Of a DNA stretch of 64,000 bases, positions 31,370-39,280 are shown piece after piece (positions within the stretch are counted from its first letter, which is position 1; each line of letters starts with the position of its first letter). The notes under the pieces are model-generated. The model did not search any database and was not told the DNA's origin. It worked only from the letters and a program-made list of their open reading frames with translations. Origin of the DNA: Candidatus Peribacteria bacterium (GTDB taxonomy: Bacteria > Patescibacteriota > Gracilibacteria > Peribacterales > Peribacteraceae); NCBI GenBank assembly GCA_020632295.1, contig JACKFU010000001.1:62001-126000 (forward strand), written 5' to 3'. Both the position numbers and the translations under genes were made by a program.

Positions 31370-32092
31370 ATGCGAAAACTCCTCATTGCGGGCAACTGGA
31401 AGATGAACCCCATGCCATCCCCCTTGGATGCCTATTATCCCCGATCTGATATCGATGTCGTGGTATTTCCTACATTTCTTGATCTCAAGCACTGCATAGA
31501 TGCAGGTATGCTCTGTGGAGCGCAATATGCTCATGCGGAGGATAGCGGAGCCCATACGGGTGATATTGGCATGGGAATGATTAAAGACCTCGGATGCCGC
31601 TACGTCCTCTGCGGGCACAGTGAACGCAGGGCAGACCACAGCGAAACCAATGAAGATGTTGCTGCCCAGGCAGTTGCTGCACTGGAACATGGCATTCATC
31701 CCATCGTTTGCGTCGGTGAAACTGAGCAAGAACGCAGTGAAGGAAGAGAGAAGAGTATTGTTGCAGCGCAAATTGAAGCACTCTTTCAGCTCTCAGCTTT
31801 CAGCTCTCAGCTCTCTATTGCCTACGAGCCTGTATGGGCTATAGGAACAGGAAAGACAGCACGTCCTGAGGATGCTGAGGAGATGCACGCATTCATTCGT
31901 AGTCTCCTCCCTGAAGATAAGCGCGAAACAACCAGAATACTGTACGGTGGTTCAATGAAACCTGACAACTGCAAAGCGCTCCTCTCTCAACCGAATATTG
32001 ATGGCGGTCTGATTGGTGGTGCATCCCTTAAGCCTGAGCAATTTAGTACAATTGTTGATATTGCCGTATCTCTCTTCCCTCACTCCTCATGA
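31370..32092 (+). CDS. tpiA: Triosephosphate isomerase
   Basis: Interconverts dihydroxyacetone phosphate and glyceraldehyde 3-phosphate. 240 residues from ATG 31370. Active-site elements are all visible: NWKMN (Lys), CGHSERR (His), AYEPVWAIGTGKTA (Glu and loop 6), ILYGGSMKP and DGGLIGGASLK for the phosphate. Just before AYEPVW the loop FQLSAFSSQLS is encoded by four 7-nt repeat units, so an otherwise intergenic repeat family has entered this gene at a permissive loop. The longer upstream frame is rejected because it covers both promoters. The stop overlaps the SPFH gene (ATGA). Confidence 0.96.
   Translation: MRKLLIAGNWKMNPMPSPLDAYYPRSDIDVVVFPTFLDLKHCIDAGMLCGAQYAHAEDSGAHTGDIGMGMIKDLGCRYVLCGHSERRADHSETNEDVAAQAVAALEHGIHPIVCVGETEQERSEGREKSIVAAQIEALFQLSAFSSQLSIAYEPVWAIGTGKTARPEDAEEMHAFIRSLLPEDKRETTRILYGGSMKPDNCKALLSQPNIDGGLIGGASLKPEQFSTIVDIAVSLFPHSS
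31786..31813 (+). repeat. 7-nt repeat inside tpiA
   Basis: Four units: TCAGCTC, TCAGCTT, TCAGCTC, TCAGCTC. Encodes QLSAFSSQL. 28 nt is not a multiple of three, so compensating length must exist in the flanks. Confidence 0.88.
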
Positions 32093-32844
32093 CAAACATC
32101 TTCGCTCTCCTCTTTGTTGGCTGGCCATTCATTCTTATCCTCCTGTTTACCATCCGTCAGGTGAACCAGTATGAGCGTGGCATTGTTCTTACCATGGGTA
32201 AATATAGTAGAACGTGGAATCCTGGGTGGAAAATTCTTATCCCCATCTTCCAGCGCCTCATTAAGGTTGATATTCGTGTAAAGGCAGTAGATGTCCCAGA
32301 CCAGGAAGCTATTACAAAAGATAACATTCCCATTCGCATTAATGCTGTCATCTACTTTAAGGTTATGAGCGCCGAGAAGGCTGTGCTTGAGGTTGAAGAC
32401 TTCTTCTACGCTGTTTCTCAACTTGCACAGACCACGATGCGAAATGCTGTAGGAGAGGTAACGCTCGACGAATTACTCGCAAACAAGGCAGAGATTTCCG
32501 AGAAGATTAAGAAAACTGTTGATAACGCCTCTGATCCTTGGGGGATTGACGTACAGAGCGTTGAACTGAAAGACATTGTTCTCCCAGACAGTTTAAAGCG
32601 TACTATTGCCAAGGTGGCAGAAGCAGAACGCGAGAAACAGGCTGTCATTATTAACTCGCAGGGGGAAGTAGCAGCTGCAGAAAACATGGCCAAAGCGGCA
32701 GAAACGCTCAGCAAACAAGCCGGTGCACTCCATCTTCGTACGCTACAGAGCATTAATGACTTAAGCTCTGACCAGAGCAATACGACAATCTGGATGCTTC
32801 CAATTGAAGCACTTAAGGCACTGGAAGCACTTTCGAAGAAGTAA
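32089..32844 (+). CDS. SPFH/band-7 (stomatin-like) membrane protein
   Basis: 251 residues. One N-terminal membrane hairpin or helix (FALLFVGWPFILILLFTI) is followed by the SPFH core: YERGIVLTMGKYSRTWNPGW, VDIRVKAVDVPDQEAITKDNIPIRINAVIYFKV, and LDELLANKAEISEKIKKTVD. An Ala/Glu-rich coiled coil follows (AKVAEAEREKQAVIINSQGEVAAAENMAKAAETLSK). Such proteins oligomerise as membrane scaffolds and often partner with NfeD or FtsH-type proteases; no NfeD gene is seen here. Coupled to tpiA by ATGA. The 3' end is 9 nt from the convergent dprA. Confidence 0.92.
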   Translation: MTNIFALLFVGWPFILILLFTIRQVNQYERGIVLTMGKYSRTWNPGWKILIPIFQRLIKVDIRVKAVDVPDQEAITKDNIPIRINAVIYFKVMSAEKAVLEVEDFFYAVSQLAQTTMRNAVGEVTLDELLANKAEISEKIKKTVDNASDPWGIDVQSVELKDIVLPDSLKRTIAKVAEAEREKQAVIINSQGEVAAAENMAKAAETLSKQAGALHLRTLQSINDLSSDQSNTTIWMLPIEALKALEALSKK

Positions 32845-32853
32845 CTCCATCTG

Positions 32854-33942
32854 TTACAAGCGCACCCACAGTCCATTCCCCGTGTTTTTTGCAGCACCAC
32901 TGAGCTCAAGCATTGTTAGCTTCGCGGTAATCACCGCTGCATCAAGTTGTGCCCTCTCTACAAGATCGGAAACAGATTGGGGCATTGTTGTAAGCATAGT
33001 GTAGAGAGCTTGCTCGTGTGCATCGTTGAATGTGCGTGCTGTCTTCTTCCCCTCTGTAGCAAAAGAGACAATGCCAAGATCGTTCAGAACTTCCTGAGGC
33101 TCAGAAACTAATTTTGCCTTTGCCTGACTAATGAACCGATGAGAGCCTGCATAACCTGGGTCAAAGATCTGACCTGGAACCGCGAAGACATCGCGACCGT
33201 ATTCGAGTGCGAGGTCTGCGGTAATGAGCGACCCACTTCCCTCTCCTGCCTCGAGAACAATTGTCCCTGAGCTTAAGCCCGCAATGATGCGGTTTCGCGC
33301 AGGGAATGTGTATTTATCTCCCGGCATGTCGAGTGGATATTCGCTCAGAATAAGTCCACCGGACTCAATAATCTGCTTTACAAGCGGACGATTGGATGAT
33401 GGATAGATATCTGCCAGTCCATGCCCAACAATGGCAACTGTCTTTCCTCCTGCATGGAGCGTCTCTCTCGCTACTTCTGTATCAATACCAAGGGCAAGAC
33501 CAGAGACAGTGACCATACCAGCACGAACAAACGCAGGAATAAATTCCGCAACGACACGTTTACCGTACTCTGACATTTCCCTCCGACCAACACACCCGAT
33601 GCATGGCTGGTTAAGAATTTCTAAAGAGCCCTTGTAGTAGAGGAAAATAGGGGGATCTGGTATGGTACGGAGCATTGTTGGATACGCAGCATCTTCAATT
33701 GAAATAAGTGTAATACCACGACGCGCAAGCTCTTGTTCGTAGTCAGATGCATTCTGAAGATCATCAAGACGATTAAGTGCTGTCATCATTGTCTCTTCTT
33801 TGCAGCCAAGAGCACGAAGCATTTCTGGCGACAGTGACTCTAGTGCACCATCCAGACTATTGTATTGCTGTAGTAATACGTCATAACGTTTCTTCGTAAG
33901 GATGTTGAGATAGCTCCAGATGAGGGCGGTTGATTGCTGCAT
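32854..33942 (-). CDS. dprA: DNA processing protein DprA
   Basis: Loads RecA onto incoming single-stranded DNA during natural transformation. 362 residues from ATG 33942; TACACT (33951-33956) lies 8 nt upstream. The N-terminal part is a helical SAM/HhH-like domain. The Rossmann core has CIGCVGRREMSEYGKRV, TVSGLALGIDTEVARETLHAGGKTVAIVGHGLADIYPSSNRPL, and SGTIVLEAGEGSGSLITADLALEYGRDVFAVPG. A C-terminal winged-helix-like part (about 295-362) ends the protein. CPR bacteria are thought to depend on DNA uptake, which fits its presence; no other competence gene is in the window. Confidence 0.95.
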   Translation of the reverse strand: MQQSTALIWSYLNILTKKRYDVLLQQYNSLDGALESLSPEMLRALGCKEETMMTALNRLDDLQNASDYEQELARRGITLISIEDAAYPTMLRTIPDPPIFLYYKGSLEILNQPCIGCVGRREMSEYGKRVVAEFIPAFVRAGMVTVSGLALGIDTEVARETLHAGGKTVAIVGHGLADIYPSSNRPLVKQIIESGGLILSEYPLDMPGDKYTFPARNRIIAGLSSGTIVLEAGEGSGSLITADLALEYGRDVFAVPGQIFDPGYAGSHRFISQAKAKLVSEPQEVLNDLGIVSFATEGKKTARTFNDAHEQALYTMLTTMPQSVSDLVERAQLDAAVITAKLTMLELSGAAKNTGNGLWVRL

Positions 33943-34096
33943 AGGAAGACAGTGTAGCAAAGGGAGGTTATTGGTGTTAGGTTTGAGATATTAGTGAAAA
34001 CATCAGCCTCATGTTCTGCTCTTTTTAAAGCCAAAAAAATGGTTCTCAATGCTGTTGGAACTCCACAGTAAAAAACGATAAGCTATCTGTAAATAC

Positions 34097-34172
34097 GCCG
34101 CCTTAGCTCAGTTGGTAGAGCAACACACTCGTAACGTGTAGGTCCGGGGTTCAAATCCCCGAGGCGGCTCCA
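34097..34172 (+). tRNA. tRNA-Thr (anticodon CGT), CCA encoded
   Basis: Acceptor arms GCCGCCT/AGGCGGC pair fully; the D-arm GCTC...GAGC, the anticodon loop CTCGTAA and the T-arm TCCGGGGTTCAAATCCCCGA are canonical. Anticodon CGT reads ACG (Thr). The innermost anticodon-stem pair would be an A-C mismatch. The CCA end is in the DNA (34170-34172). Confidence 0.96.
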
Positions 34173-34342
34173 ACCTTTGCAGGAACAAAGCGTGGCTGGG
34201 ATGCCTGCCAGACGCTCTCGATTTGTTCTGGTTCGAGCTCAATGACACAGATACCCTTAGAGCGTAGAATTTCGTTTGTAAACGCTCTCTTCGCCGTTGA
34301 GAGTACTGTAGAGCCGTTGAGCCAGAGCATAGAATCCGTCAT
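34151..34342 (-). pseudogene. Possible gene remnant next to tRNA-Thr
   Basis: An open frame of 63 codons (MTDSMLWLNGSTVLSTAKRA...) that stays open upstream past the ATG for about 20 more codons (YHLDIIVNLSRVPAL). The residue pattern looks like a real protein and loosely recalls the C-terminal half of amidinotransferase/arginine-deiminase-type enzymes. That assignment is weak, and the catalytic half is absent. The frame ends inside the tRNA gene on the opposite strand (22-nt overlap) and has no promoter of its own. It is best read as a decayed fragment. Confidence 0.35.
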
Positions 34343-34405
34343 GAGTGCGGGTACTCTACTCAGATTTACGATGATATCAAGATGATATTGTTTACATCCA
34401 TACAG

Positions 34406-34431
34406 AAAAAAGCCGACAGTGTTGCCGGCTC
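34406..34431 (-). terminator. Rho-independent terminator after the secreted-protein gene
   Basis: On the minus strand: stem AGCCGGCA / TGTCGGCT (8 bp with one G-T), loop ACAC, then TTTTTT. It lies 18 nt after the stop of the gene at 34449-34907. Confidence 0.85.
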
Positions 34432-34448
34432 CTTTTGTGTCTACATAA

Positions 34449-34907
34449 TTACCGTCCTCCGGCGTCTACCTCAATGTCATTGCGGTAGCCTTCTTGTTCA
34501 ACAAGACCTGGCTGGCCAAGGAGACCCTGTCCTACGTGCGCAGGCGTTCCACGCTCGTAGTAGGAATCCCAGTACTGGTGACGTACGTGGCGGCGGCGAA
34601 TAGCCCAGTGGTACGGTGTAAAGTCTTGTGGATTCGAGGTAAGCTCTGGTGACAACGCTGCACTTGGTTCCGGTGCAATTTCATCTCTCTTGCCCTCTAG
34701 GGTCTCAAGTTTACGAACAAAGCCACGACGAACTGCGGCTTGTTCATCCCAACGAATGTTTGCAGCACGCTCAATTGCACGAGTAGAAGGGCGGTCAACG
34801 CGTTGATCACGTGGGACATAGAAACGCATAGAACCGGATGCCTCCACAGCACTTGGAATAAGAAGAAATGCTGCTGTAAGGCCAGAAAGAAGAGAAATAC
34901 TTCGCAT
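34449..34907 (-). CDS. Small secreted protein, unknown function
   Basis: 152 residues from ATG 34907 with a signal peptide (MRSISLLSGLTAAFLLIPSAVEA). The mature part is hydrophilic, basic in its first half (RFYVPRDQRVDRPSTRAIER) and ends in a His/Arg/Tyr-rich segment (WAIRRRHVRHQYWDSYYERG). There is no Cys pair and no known domain. A strong terminator follows directly, so it is the last gene of its unit. It is divergent from the gene at 35034. Confidence 0.78.
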   Translation of the reverse strand: MRSISLLSGLTAAFLLIPSAVEASGSMRFYVPRDQRVDRPSTRAIERAANIRWDEQAAVRRGFVRKLETLEGKRDEIAPEPSAALSPELTSNPQDFTPYHWAIRRRHVRHQYWDSYYERGTPAHVGQGLLGQPGLVEQEGYRNDIEVDAGGR

Positions 34908-34988
34908 AGAAATAGCTTGGAAATAACAGGAAAGGAGCATAGCGAAGCAAAAACGTCATCACAAGCACTTTCCTAAGAAAGCATTTTC

Positions 34989-34997
34989 TGCTACAAT
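34989..34997 (+). promoter_or_regulatory. Extended -10 (TGCTACAAT) upstream of gene 35034
   Basis: TGC + TACAAT. The predicted start near 35004 gives an A-rich leader of about 30 nt without a Shine-Dalgarno motif before ATG 35034. Confidence 0.5.
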
Positions 34998-35033
34998 AAT
35001 TCGATTACTTCAAAAAAAACACCCATACACACC

Positions 35034-35417
35034 ATGTCTATCGACGCCTGCATCGCCCATGCTATCCATTCGGATCTTGATATCCTACAAGTTCTCCCCG
35101 AACTCAAAGGAATGCCTGTCGAAAGCCTAGAACCCTATATTGAAAACTACATCCTGACTGTGCAGCAAGACCTGCGACAGGTCATTATTAGTAATGGAGA
35201 CCGCTTCATTCGTGCAAAGGACGCTGCAGGGCTCTGTGCTACCTGTATGGAGGCTGGTATCGGTATTCCACCAAAGATGCTTCTAAAGATGTGTCAGACC
35301 ATTTTGCAGCTCTCTACCATCGACGCACGCTTCATTCTGGATACGGAAGATGGCACAAGCCTGTTCTATGTACGAATGGGGCTTGATATGCGTGAGCAGA
35401 GTACGCAGGCTGCGTAA
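35034..35417 (+). CDS. Unknown soluble protein, 127 residues
   Basis: No family recognised. Mostly helical, with an N-terminal part DACIAHAIHSDLDILQVLPEL, a Cys-containing middle (GLCATCMEAGIGIPPKMLLKMC) and a short C-terminal strand region (TSLFYVRMGLDM). The CxxC plus a third Cys could bind metal but lacks a fourth visible ligand. Transcribed alone; its end is 3 nt from the convergent gene at 35421. Confidence 0.72.
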   Translation: MSIDACIAHAIHSDLDILQVLPELKGMPVESLEPYIENYILTVQQDLRQVIISNGDRFIRAKDAAGLCATCMEAGIGIPPKMLLKMCQTILQLSTIDARFILDTEDGTSLFYVRMGLDMREQSTQAA

Positions 35418-35420
35418 ATA

Positions 35421-36227
35421 TTAAATCCATAGCGCACCCCGCCAGCCCTGATAGTCACCGTGACCGTAGGCATCGCCCAAGATCACGGCTGCACCGCCAC
35501 CGTAGCGATAGACGCAAGGGGCGCGACCGCGCTCACGTTCCTCTGCTGTGGCTTGGATGTAGTCGTAGCAGTGTTGATTACTATCTGGGAATTGTACTAT
35601 GTGCGCCTTTGCAATGCTTCTCTCCATGAGAGGAACACCCATTTTCTGCGATTGTGTGACAGCGTTACCATTGCAGTTCTCTCTGCCTACCTGTCTCTCC
35701 GCTTTTCTATCGTAGACACAGTTTGCACGTTCAGAAAGTATTTGACCGAAGGTCTCTGCAATGCAGTACCGTCCACCTTCTTCACAGACAACCGCAGGGC
35801 ATGAACCCGCCTTAACCATTCTGTAGACAGCTTTGAGTTGTTCTTCGTTCTCTGTTGCTCGGAGTTTTGCTTCGACTGCTGCAAAGTCCATACCTTCCTG
35901 TACTCTGTATCCTGCTTTTTGGGTTTCATCTGCACCTTTATCAAATTCCGCTCTCAGTGCATTGATCGCTTCATCAGCCATTGCAGGCGTGAGTTCAAGA
36001 GCATCTGGCTGAACGGAGTTACCCAACAGTTCGTCTATCACTTCACGTTTATCTGCCTGAATTCTTGCAAGTTCTTCCTGAGCCTCTCCAAGTGCTTCTA
36101 CAGCAGCACGTTCCTGTTCATCAAGATCAGATAGTTCATCTCTAATCTCATCTCTGCGCCCATCGGAGACCGCAGGAGGAGTAGTATCATCAGCAACCTT
36201 TGCTTCAGCTTCAGTAGCAGCTTTCAT
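35421..36227 (-). CDS. Unknown coiled-coil protein with Cys-rich C-terminal half
   Basis: 268 residues. Residues about 25-75 form an acidic coiled coil (RRDEIRDELSDLDEQERAAVEALGEAQEELARIQADKREV). The C-terminal half is compact with six Cys (CPAVVC, RYC, ANC, REN-C, QHC, APC) and a Gly-rich aromatic end (GDAYGHGDYQGWRGALWI). No signal peptide, so disulphides are unlikely unless it is exported another way. The AT-rich 94-nt spacer upstream contains TAATAT 14 nt before the ATG. Not assigned to a family. Confidence 0.72.
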   Translation of the reverse strand: MKAATEAEAKVADDTTPPAVSDGRRDEIRDELSDLDEQERAAVEALGEAQEELARIQADKREVIDELLGNSVQPDALELTPAMADEAINALRAEFDKGADETQKAGYRVQEGMDFAAVEAKLRATENEEQLKAVYRMVKAGSCPAVVCEEGGRYCIAETFGQILSERANCVYDRKAERQVGRENCNGNAVTQSQKMGVPLMERSIAKAHIVQFPDSNQHCYDYIQATAEERERGRAPCVYRYGGGAAVILGDAYGHGDYQGWRGALWI

Positions 36228-36321
36228 AGGAAATATGGGTAATATTAATATAACAATACATATATTTTATAATATGCCAAAAGAATCAGCGGGAAACATA
36301 GTTAGAGGGTTGTGATTTGCT

Positions 36322-36714
36322 CTAACGCTTCGAGAACTGAGGTGCGCGACGTGCACGCTTGAGACCTGGTTTTTTGCGTTCCTTGGTACGTGCATCGCGG
36401 CGGAGGAACCCTTCGCGCTTGAGTGTTGAACGAAGTTCAGGGTCAACAAGGAGGAGGCTACGGCTAATACCATGACGTACAGCATCACTCTGTGCTGCTT
36501 TTCCGCCACCTTGTACCATGACTACGACATCAAAAGCTTTTGCGTTATCAGTAATACGCAGTGGCGCAAGAGCATTCTCCACCTGAACAGCAGTGCCAAA
36601 ATACTCCTTAATCTTCTTTCCGTTTACGGTAACATCGCCCTTTCCACCATCAAAGAGTTTCACGCGTGCAATCGCGGTCTTTCGCTTTCCTGCGCTGTAG
36701 AAGTACTGAGACAT
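36322..36714 (-). CDS. rpsI: 30S ribosomal protein S9 (uS9)
   Basis: 130 residues from ATG 36714 (MSQYFYSAGKRKTAIARVKL). The conserved KRKTAIARV entry, GGGKAAQSDAVRHGISRSLL, and the C-terminal SKR that reaches the P-site tRNA are all present. Last gene of the ribosomal supercluster; 1 nt after rplM. A 7-bp inverted repeat overlaps its stop but has no T-tract. Confidence 0.98.
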   Translation of the reverse strand: MSQYFYSAGKRKTAIARVKLFDGGKGDVTVNGKKIKEYFGTAVQVENALAPLRITDNAKAFDVVVMVQGGGKAAQSDAVRHGISRSLLLVDPELRSTLKREGFLRRDARTKERKKPGLKRARRAPQFSKR

Positions 36715-36715
36715 A

Positions 36716-37144
36716 TTATTTGCTAAGGGTAAGTGGCTGAGGTTGCTGCGCTTCGTGTTGGTGCTCTGGACCTGCAAAAACATGTAAACGCTTCATCATT
36801 TGACGTGCAAGGCGATTCTTGGGAAGCATTCCTTTGACGGCAATAGTCACCATATCGGTTGGACGCTTATCAATCATCTGCTGGAGGGACCACATTTTCA
36901 TATGACCAAGGTATCCTGTGTGCTTTACGTAGACCTTTCTACGGTGCTTGGTTGGGTGGAACTCGAGCTCAGCAGCGTTGATAACAATTACATGATCGCC
37001 ACACAACTGATGAGGACTGTAAGACGCCTTGTGCTTTCCGCGAAGGATCGTTGCAATTCGTGTTGCCATACGACCAAGGTTTTGGCCCTTGGCATCAATA
37101 AGAATCCACTTGGGTTCTGCCGGTTTTGGAGAGGAGGTCTTCAT
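36716..37144 (-). CDS. rplM: 50S ribosomal protein L13 (uL13)
   Basis: 142 residues, standard length. Conserved WILIDAKGQNLGRMATRIATILRGKHK, GDHVIVINAAELE and AVKGMLPKNRLARQMMKRLHVFAGPEHQHEAQ. The rplM-rpsI pair, which is separate in many bacteria, is here fused to the alpha operon: the start overlaps the rplQ stop (ATGA). Confidence 0.98.
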   Translation of the reverse strand: MKTSSPKPAEPKWILIDAKGQNLGRMATRIATILRGKHKASYSPHQLCGDHVIVINAAELEFHPTKHRRKVYVKHTGYLGHMKMWSLQQMIDKRPTDMVTIAVKGMLPKNRLARQMMKRLHVFAGPEHQHEAQQPQPLTLSK

Positions 37145-37599
37145 GATTGAGAGGAAACTGAGGAAGCTGAAGATTCTGAAGAAGCTAAGGATTCCTTAGC
37201 TTCTTTAGCTTCCTTAGACTCTTTAGCTTCTTTTACAGGCAGTCCTTCAACAAAACTTAGATCAACGAGCTCCGCCCCATCCCCTCCACGGAAACCAGCT
37301 GCTTTGGTACGCGTAAGACCAGAATCAATCTTTGCAAAGCGCTTGATAAACACTTCCATAATCTTCTTGCTGGCATTCTTATCGTTGACCTTTGCATTAA
37401 TGTAGCGAATGGCAACGTGTGGCGTGCGCTTCTTTGCATAGTTGATGAGCTTATCGACTTCTGGTGCTATAACTGCTGCACGCTTCTTTGTTGTTCGTAC
37501 TTCCTCGTGAAGGAGGAGTGACGTGAGCAGGTTACGCTTGAGCATGCGTGCATGTCCTGGTTTCTGCTTAAGCCGATTTCTGGAGCGTCGGTGTCGCAT
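37141..37599 (-). CDS. rplQ: 50S ribosomal protein L17 (bL17) with low-complexity tail
   Basis: 152 residues; the L17 core (MRHRRSRNRLKQKPGHARML..., RKTLKR-like basic stretches, ALIDLSF equivalent) ends near residue 115. The last ~35 residues, KEAKESKEAKEAKESLASSESS-type, are encoded by a 9-nt-period repeat (37148-37235) nearly identical to the one ending rplD. Start coupled to the rpoA stop by TAATG. The tail is outside the conserved fold and probably disordered. Confidence 0.96.
   Translation of the reverse strand: MRHRRSRNRLKQKPGHARMLKRNLLTSLLLHEEVRTTKKRAAVIAPEVDKLINYAKKRTPHVAIRYINAKVNDKNASKKIMEVFIKRFAKIDSGLTRTKAAGFRGGDGAELVDLSFVEGLPVKEAKESKEAKEAKESLASSESSASSVSSQS
37148..37235 (-). repeat. 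9-nt-period repeat forming the L17 tail
   Basis: About 85 bp sharing long identical runs with 54900-54985 in rplD. Plus-strand words: GAGGAARCTGAGGAARCTG, then TTAGCTTCY/TTAGACTCY units. Confidence 0.88.
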
Positions 37600-38594
37600 T
37601 AGATTTCGTCGTCATCGGAAAGTTTTAAACCACGCTCTGCAAGCGTGTCTTTTACCTCATCAAGAGCTTTTGCACCAAATCCACGGAAGTTGCTAAGCGC
37701 TGCTTCTGTGCACTTGGTCAGCTGCTCGATAGAGCCAACACCTGCGTTGATGAGTGCGTTAAGTGTGCGTGGTGAGAAGTTCAGAATTTCAATTGGCGTG
37801 TAACTCTCTTTAATCTGAGAACCTTCGTCTTCACCAATGCCTACCTGGCTGCCTGTACGAGAGAAATCCGCAATAAAATCACTTTCAACAACTTTTTCTG
37901 AGCTACCGAAGTACTCGAAGTAACTCTTGAGGAGTTGTGCACCAAACTGCACAGCCTCTTCTGCGGTGAGAGAACCATTCGTTTCAATTTCAAGATTCAA
38001 CTTTTCAAGATCAGTGCGCTGACCAACACGTGCTGCTTCGGTATCAAATCGCGCACGCATGACAGGGCTGAAGATTGCATCAATGTGAATCAGACCTGGT
38101 TCGTTACTCTTCTTGTTGCGTTCAGCAGCAGGGCTGTACCCAACACCTTTTTCGACGGTAATTTCAATCTCGACTTCTCCACCTTTCTCGAGAGTGAGAA
38201 TTTCGTGGTCAGGGTCGAGGACTTCAATATCGGAAGACACTTGTAGATCTTTTGCTGTCAGGGTCATTGGGCCTTTACCCTTGAGGGTAATAACCTCAGT
38301 ATCCTTGCTGAACTTGCGGAGCTTCAGCTCCTTAAGGTTCAGGGCAATATCAACACCAGATTCGCGAACACCTTTTACTGTAGAGTACTCATGCTGCACG
38401 CCTTTCATGCGCATGGAGGTTACAGCGGCACCAGGTAAACTGGAGAGCAGAACGCGACGTAGTGCGTTTCCAAGTGTCATACCGAACCCTGGAGGGAGCG
38501 GCCCGATGGTGAATATTTTGTGAGAATCGTCTCCCCTACTGCCTGCTTGAGAGGAGTAGATGGGAAGGCCGATTTCTTCCTGAATAATATGCAT
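37599..38594 (-). CDS. rpoA: RNA polymerase alpha subunit
   Basis: 331 residues. The N-terminal dimerisation domain carries FTIGPLPPGFGMTLGNALRRVLLSSLPGAAV; the C-terminal domain (about 262-325) has ILNFSPRTLNALINAGVGSIEQL and FRGFGAKALDEVKDTLAERGL, keeping the DNA-contacting Arg of the first HhH helix. The acidic linker (IGEDEGSQIKE) is short. Placed between rpsD and rplQ as in the classical alpha operon. Confidence 0.99.
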   Translation of the reverse strand: MHIIQEEIGLPIYSSQAGSRGDDSHKIFTIGPLPPGFGMTLGNALRRVLLSSLPGAAVTSMRMKGVQHEYSTVKGVRESGVDIALNLKELKLRKFSKDTEVITLKGKGPMTLTAKDLQVSSDIEVLDPDHEILTLEKGGEVEIEITVEKGVGYSPAAERNKKSNEPGLIHIDAIFSPVMRARFDTEAARVGQRTDLEKLNLEIETNGSLTAEEAVQFGAQLLKSYFEYFGSSEKVVESDFIADFSRTGSQVGIGEDEGSQIKESYTPIEILNFSPRTLNALINAGVGSIEQLTKCTEAALSNFRGFGAKALDEVKDTLAERGLKLSDDDEI

Positions 38595-38621
38595 GGGCTT
38601 AAAAAGGGAAGGAGGAAGGGG

Positions 38622-39239
38622 TTAGCGACGTGAGTAGTACTCAATAACTTGACGAACATCGATCGCCTGTTCGAAGTCGTCAGCAGAAGGCAGCGAAACA
38701 ACCTCTGTCTTGAGGCTATTTGCGTCTACTTTGAGCCAAGAGGGTGGCATGTATTTATCATGCGCCTCGATAATAGGATTAAAGACATTAGAATTTTTGG
38801 ACTTTCCGCGGATCTCTACAACATCACCTTCCTGGAGAAGGAACGATGGTGATGTCACACGCACACCGTTAACAGTGAAGAGTCCATGGCTTGCAAACTG
38901 ACGAGCCTGCAGCCTTGTAAATGCAAATCCTGAACGGTAGATCGTGTTATCCAACCTGCGCTCAAGGAGTTGCAAAATCATATCACCTGTCTGCGCTTTT
39001 GAGGCAGCAGCAGCCTTGTAGAGGCGGACGAACTGGCGCTCAGACAGACCGAACATATCGCGGGCCTTCTGCTTCTCAAGCAGCTGACGACCGTATTCCG
39101 ATGGTCGTTTTCCACGACTGCGCGGACCCTTACCGGGTGCATACGGCTTTCGTTGGAGGATTTTGTCGTACTTGTCAGAACCGTAGATATTGGTTCCTTG
39201 TCGACGACAGCGCTTTGCTTTAGGTCCAGTAAACTTCAT
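38622..39239 (-). CDS. rpsD: 30S ribosomal protein S4 (uS4)
   Basis: 205 residues. The S4 RNA-binding domain is visible as LERRLDNTIYRSGFAFTRLQARQFASHGLFTVNGVRV. The N-terminus has no zinc Cys cluster (the C- form, AKRCRRQGTNIYG keeps one Cys only). The short upstream spacer consists of 8-nt TTAGAGTN repeats. S4 is the usual autoregulator of this operon in other bacteria; no such element is recognised here. Confidence 0.98.
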   Translation of the reverse strand: MKFTGPKAKRCRRQGTNIYGSDKYDKILQRKPYAPGKGPRSRGKRPSEYGRQLLEKQKARDMFGLSERQFVRLYKAAAASKAQTGDMILQLLERRLDNTIYRSGFAFTRLQARQFASHGLFTVNGVRVTSPSFLLQEGDVVEIRGKSKNSNVFNPIIEAHDKYMPPSWLKVDANSLKTEVVSLPSADDFEQAIDVRQVIEYYSRR

Positions 39240-39248
39240 TGTAGAGAG

Positions 39249-39280
39249 TTAGAGTTTTAGAGTGTTAGAGCGTTAGGTTA
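39249..39280 (-). repeat. 8-nt tandem repeat between rpsD and rpsK
   Basis: Plus-strand units TTAGAGTT, TTAGAGTG, TTAGAGCG, TTAGGTTA. The last unit contains the rpsK stop codon. Confidence 0.88.

Noticed and set aside
32089..32844. FtsH-type HflK/HflC pair
   Set aside because: Only one SPFH gene is present and it is nearer to stomatin/QmcA-like proteins; ftsH lies 20 kb away.
36301..36326. Terminator after rpsI
   Set aside because: A 7-bp inverted repeat exists but has a 12-nt loop, overlaps the stop codon and lacks a T-tract.
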